The translations under genes were made by a program, and so were the position numbers. A DNA stretch of 7,703 bases from an uncultured Lentisphaeria bacterium (GTDB lineage Bacteria > Verrucomicrobiota > Lentisphaeria > Victivallales > UBA1829): the NCBI GenBank assembly GCA_905197955.1, contig CAJKAR010000084.1, positions 1-7,703 of the forward strand, read 5' to 3'. This document shows, one piece after another, positions 6,211 through 7,703 of this stretch (positions are counted from its first letter, which is position 1; the number at the start of each line of letters is the position of its first letter). A model generated the notes under the pieces. The model searched no databases. It was given only the letters and a program-made list of their open reading frames with translations, and was not told the origin of the DNA.

Positions 6211-7623
6211 ATGAACCGCATTTTTCAGCAGATCAGAGAGTGGTTTTCCCCTGCCCAGTTTTCCGGCAAAGGCGGATATCGGGAACTGTTCCGGATTGCC
6301 TGTCCGCTGCTGTTTCTTTCTGCCAGCAACGTCATCATGCAGTTTGTCGACCGGAAATTTCTCGGAAACAGTTCGACGGAGGAGATGGCGGCCTCCATGC
6401 CGTCCGCATCCATGATCAACAGTCTGACGATTTTCTTTCTGGTCACGGCCAATTTCTCGAACGCTCTGATTTCCCAGCTTTACGGGGCCATGCGCTTCCG
6501 CGAATGCGTCCGGGTGGTCTGGACTGCCTTCTATTTTGCTCTCATGAGCGCAGGACTGATGCTGATTTACGTTCCGCTGATCGGACACTGGTTCATGTAT
6601 TCGAAATTCATGTCGGAAAATCTGGCGGATCTGGGATGGATCTACTTTCTTTCGCTGCTTCCGGCGTGCATTTTTCACTGTCTTGGCGCGCCCTTTTTCT
6701 GTTTTTATTCGGGACGGGGAAAAACCATTCCGGTGGCGGCGATCAACATTTTCGTCTGTCTTCTGAACATTCTGCTGGACTGGCTGCTGATTTTCGGAAA
6801 CTGGGGATTTCCACGAATGGGAATCCTCGGAGCGGGTATTGCCACAAGCGCCAGTCTGATGACCGGATTCCTCATCATTCTCGGAATGTTTCTGACGGTC
6901 AATCAGAAGGTGTATCCCACGCGCCGGACCCTGGCGTTTTCCAAAGACTATTTCCTGAGACTTGTCAAATTCGGCACGCCGTCGGGCCTTCAGGTCCTGA
7001 GCAACTGCGCCAGCTTCACGGTCATTATTCTGCTGGTCGGCCAGCTCGGCGACATGGCGCTTGCCGCCAGTTCCATCGCGCTTTCCATCAATATGCTGGA
7101 GTTCATGCCGATGATCGCAATTGCCGATTCCACCATGATTCTGGTCGGACAGTACATCGGCAGAACCATGAAGGATGTTTCCGCGAAACTGCCGTATCGC
7201 TCCTGGCGTCTTGCCATCGTGTATGGAGTTCTCATGCTTCTGGTATACATTTTCTTTTCCGATCCGGTGATCCGGATGTTCCGTCCGGCGGAGAGCGGTT
7301 CGGCCATTGATTTCAAGGATGTGGCGTATCAGGGCTGGCTGATTCTGATTATGATGGGAATCTGGAATCTCTCCGATTCAGTCCGATATGTGTTCGGCGG
7401 AGCGATGCGCGGTGCAGGCGATACACGGGCACTGATGCTGATCAACATGGTCTGCGCATGGTGTGTGGGAATTCCCGGTTTTGTATTTCTGGTTTATGTG
7501 ATCCGGCCATCCGCGGGATGGGTCTGGTCCTACTTCATCGTGGTAGCGACCGTGGAAGGACTCTGGACCTTTCTGCGATTCCATTCCGGAGCCTGGCGCA
7601 ACATCCGCCTTGTACGGAAGTAA
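6211..7623 (+). CDS. MATE family multidrug/toxic-compound efflux transporter
   Basis: The product is a 470-residue inner-membrane protein with about twelve hydrophobic helices (roughly 27-48, 64-90, 100-128, 142-166, 173-196, 203-230, 258-280, 287-313, 331-349, 372-400, 408-432, 434-455). It has the two-fold MATE pattern. The N-half shows FVDRKFLG, then RGKTIPVAAINI, LNILLDWLLIFG and GILGAGIATS. The C-half shows FGTPSGLQ, LAASSIALSI, MPMIAIAD, LVGQYIGR and AMRGAGDT. MATE pumps export cationic drugs or other organic compounds in exchange for Na+ or H+. Asp47 in helix 1 and Asp389 before VRYVFGGAMRG appear to correspond to the ion-coupling aspartates of NorM-type proteins (alignment from memory). 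Glu297 and Asp306 in helix 8 are further buried acidic candidates. The substrate cannot be told from sequence. The gene is monocistronic as far as visible, divergent from the DUF4282 operon, and followed by a hairpin. Confidence 0.93.
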   Translation: MNRIFQQIREWFSPAQFSGKGGYRELFRIACPLLFLSASNVIMQFVDRKFLGNSSTEEMAASMPSASMINSLTIFFLVTANFSNALISQLYGAMRFRECVRVVWTAFYFALMSAGLMLIYVPLIGHWFMYSKFMSENLADLGWIYFLSLLPACIFHCLGAPFFCFYSGRGKTIPVAAINIFVCLLNILLDWLLIFGNWGFPRMGILGAGIATSASLMTGFLIILGMFLTVNQKVYPTRRTLAFSKDYFLRLVKFGTPSGLQVLSNCASFTVIILLVGQLGDMALAASSIALSINMLEFMPMIAIADSTMILVGQYIGRTMKDVSAKLPYRSWRLAIVYGVLMLLVYIFFSDPVIRMFRPAESGSAIDFKDVAYQGWLILIMMGIWNLSDSVRYVFGGAMRGAGDTRALMLINMVCAWCVGIPGFVFLVYVIRPSAGWVWSYFIVVATVEGLWTFLRFHSGAWRNIRLVRK

Positions 7624-7653
7624 TACGAAAATTATAGAAAACATTTTCATACG

Positions 7654-7675
7654 GAAAAATGCGAATGCATTTTTC
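7654..7675 (+). terminator. Probable intrinsic terminator after the MATE gene
   Basis: GAAAAATGC (7654-7662) and GCATTTTTC (7667-7675) form a perfect 9-bp stem with a GAAT tetraloop, 30 nt after the stop codon. The A5 and T5 runs are part of the stem, so it could act in both directions. The stem is G:C-poor and is followed by TCTCGGG rather than more T, so its strength is uncertain. Confidence 0.5.
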
Positions 7676-7681
7676 TCGGGT

Positions 7682-7698
7682 CAAGGACTGTGTCCTTG
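7682..7698. other. Short perfect hairpin at the right edge
   Basis: CAAGGAC (7682-7688) and GTCCTTG (7692-7698) form a 7-bp stem with a TGT loop, directly after the preceding hairpin. No T-run follows before the window ends. It could be part of a compound terminator, the end of a neighbouring gene's terminator, or a fragment of a dispersed palindromic repeat. The window is too short to decide. Confidence 0.4.
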
Positions 7699-7703
7699 TC
7701 GCG

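Noticed and set aside
6027..7310. A 427-codon open frame on the plus strand overlapping the MATE gene
   Set aside because: The product is His/Arg/Ser-rich and out of frame with a clear MATE transporter, so it is a shadow frame.

Overview
The window holds three protein genes, and a single 1781-residue gene takes up about 70% of it. It looks like a moderate-GC bacterial chromosome. A very large Ser/Asn/Gly/Ala-rich beta-repeat protein with many fibronectin type III (FN3) domains, a DUF4282 membrane protein and a MATE transporter of the 'FVDRKFLG' kind together suggest a gut-type member of the PVC superphylum, perhaps Lentisphaerota/Victivallales. That placement is an impression from protein style; no marker gene is present.

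Layout: positions 1-188 are non-coding and lie downstream of the giant gene. They carry a perfect 13-bp inverted repeat and a weak possible promoter pointing off the left edge. On the minus strand, 5576-5980 encodes a 134-residue two-helix DUF4282 protein. It is followed after 41 bp by the giant gene (5534 down to 189), so the two probably form one transcription unit. Positions 5981-6210 are a divergent intergenic region with an A9T7 tract and a plausible sigma-70-type promoter for the plus-strand MATE transporter gene (6211-7623). A hairpin with A/T flanks, likely a terminator, follows the transporter, and a second short hairpin sits at the right edge.

The giant protein has two halves. Residues ~20-895 are a predicted beta-rich, solenoid-like region with about nine or ten degenerate units of 40-50 residues. 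Residues ~898-1751 are nine FN3 domains, ending in a 30-residue tail. The FN3 array records at least two duplication levels: a recent 279-bp single-domain tandem duplication, and an older 582-bp two-domain (A-B-A-B) duplication. This architecture is typical of an extracellular adhesin or matrix protein. However, the start is firmly fixed by an upstream in-frame stop and a good ribosome binding site, and no N-terminal signal peptide is encoded. How the protein leaves the cell, if it does, is the most interesting open question here. The conserved-looking C-terminal tail and the small membrane protein encoded just upstream are the local candidates. The MATE transporter is probably functionally unrelated to the operon opposite it.
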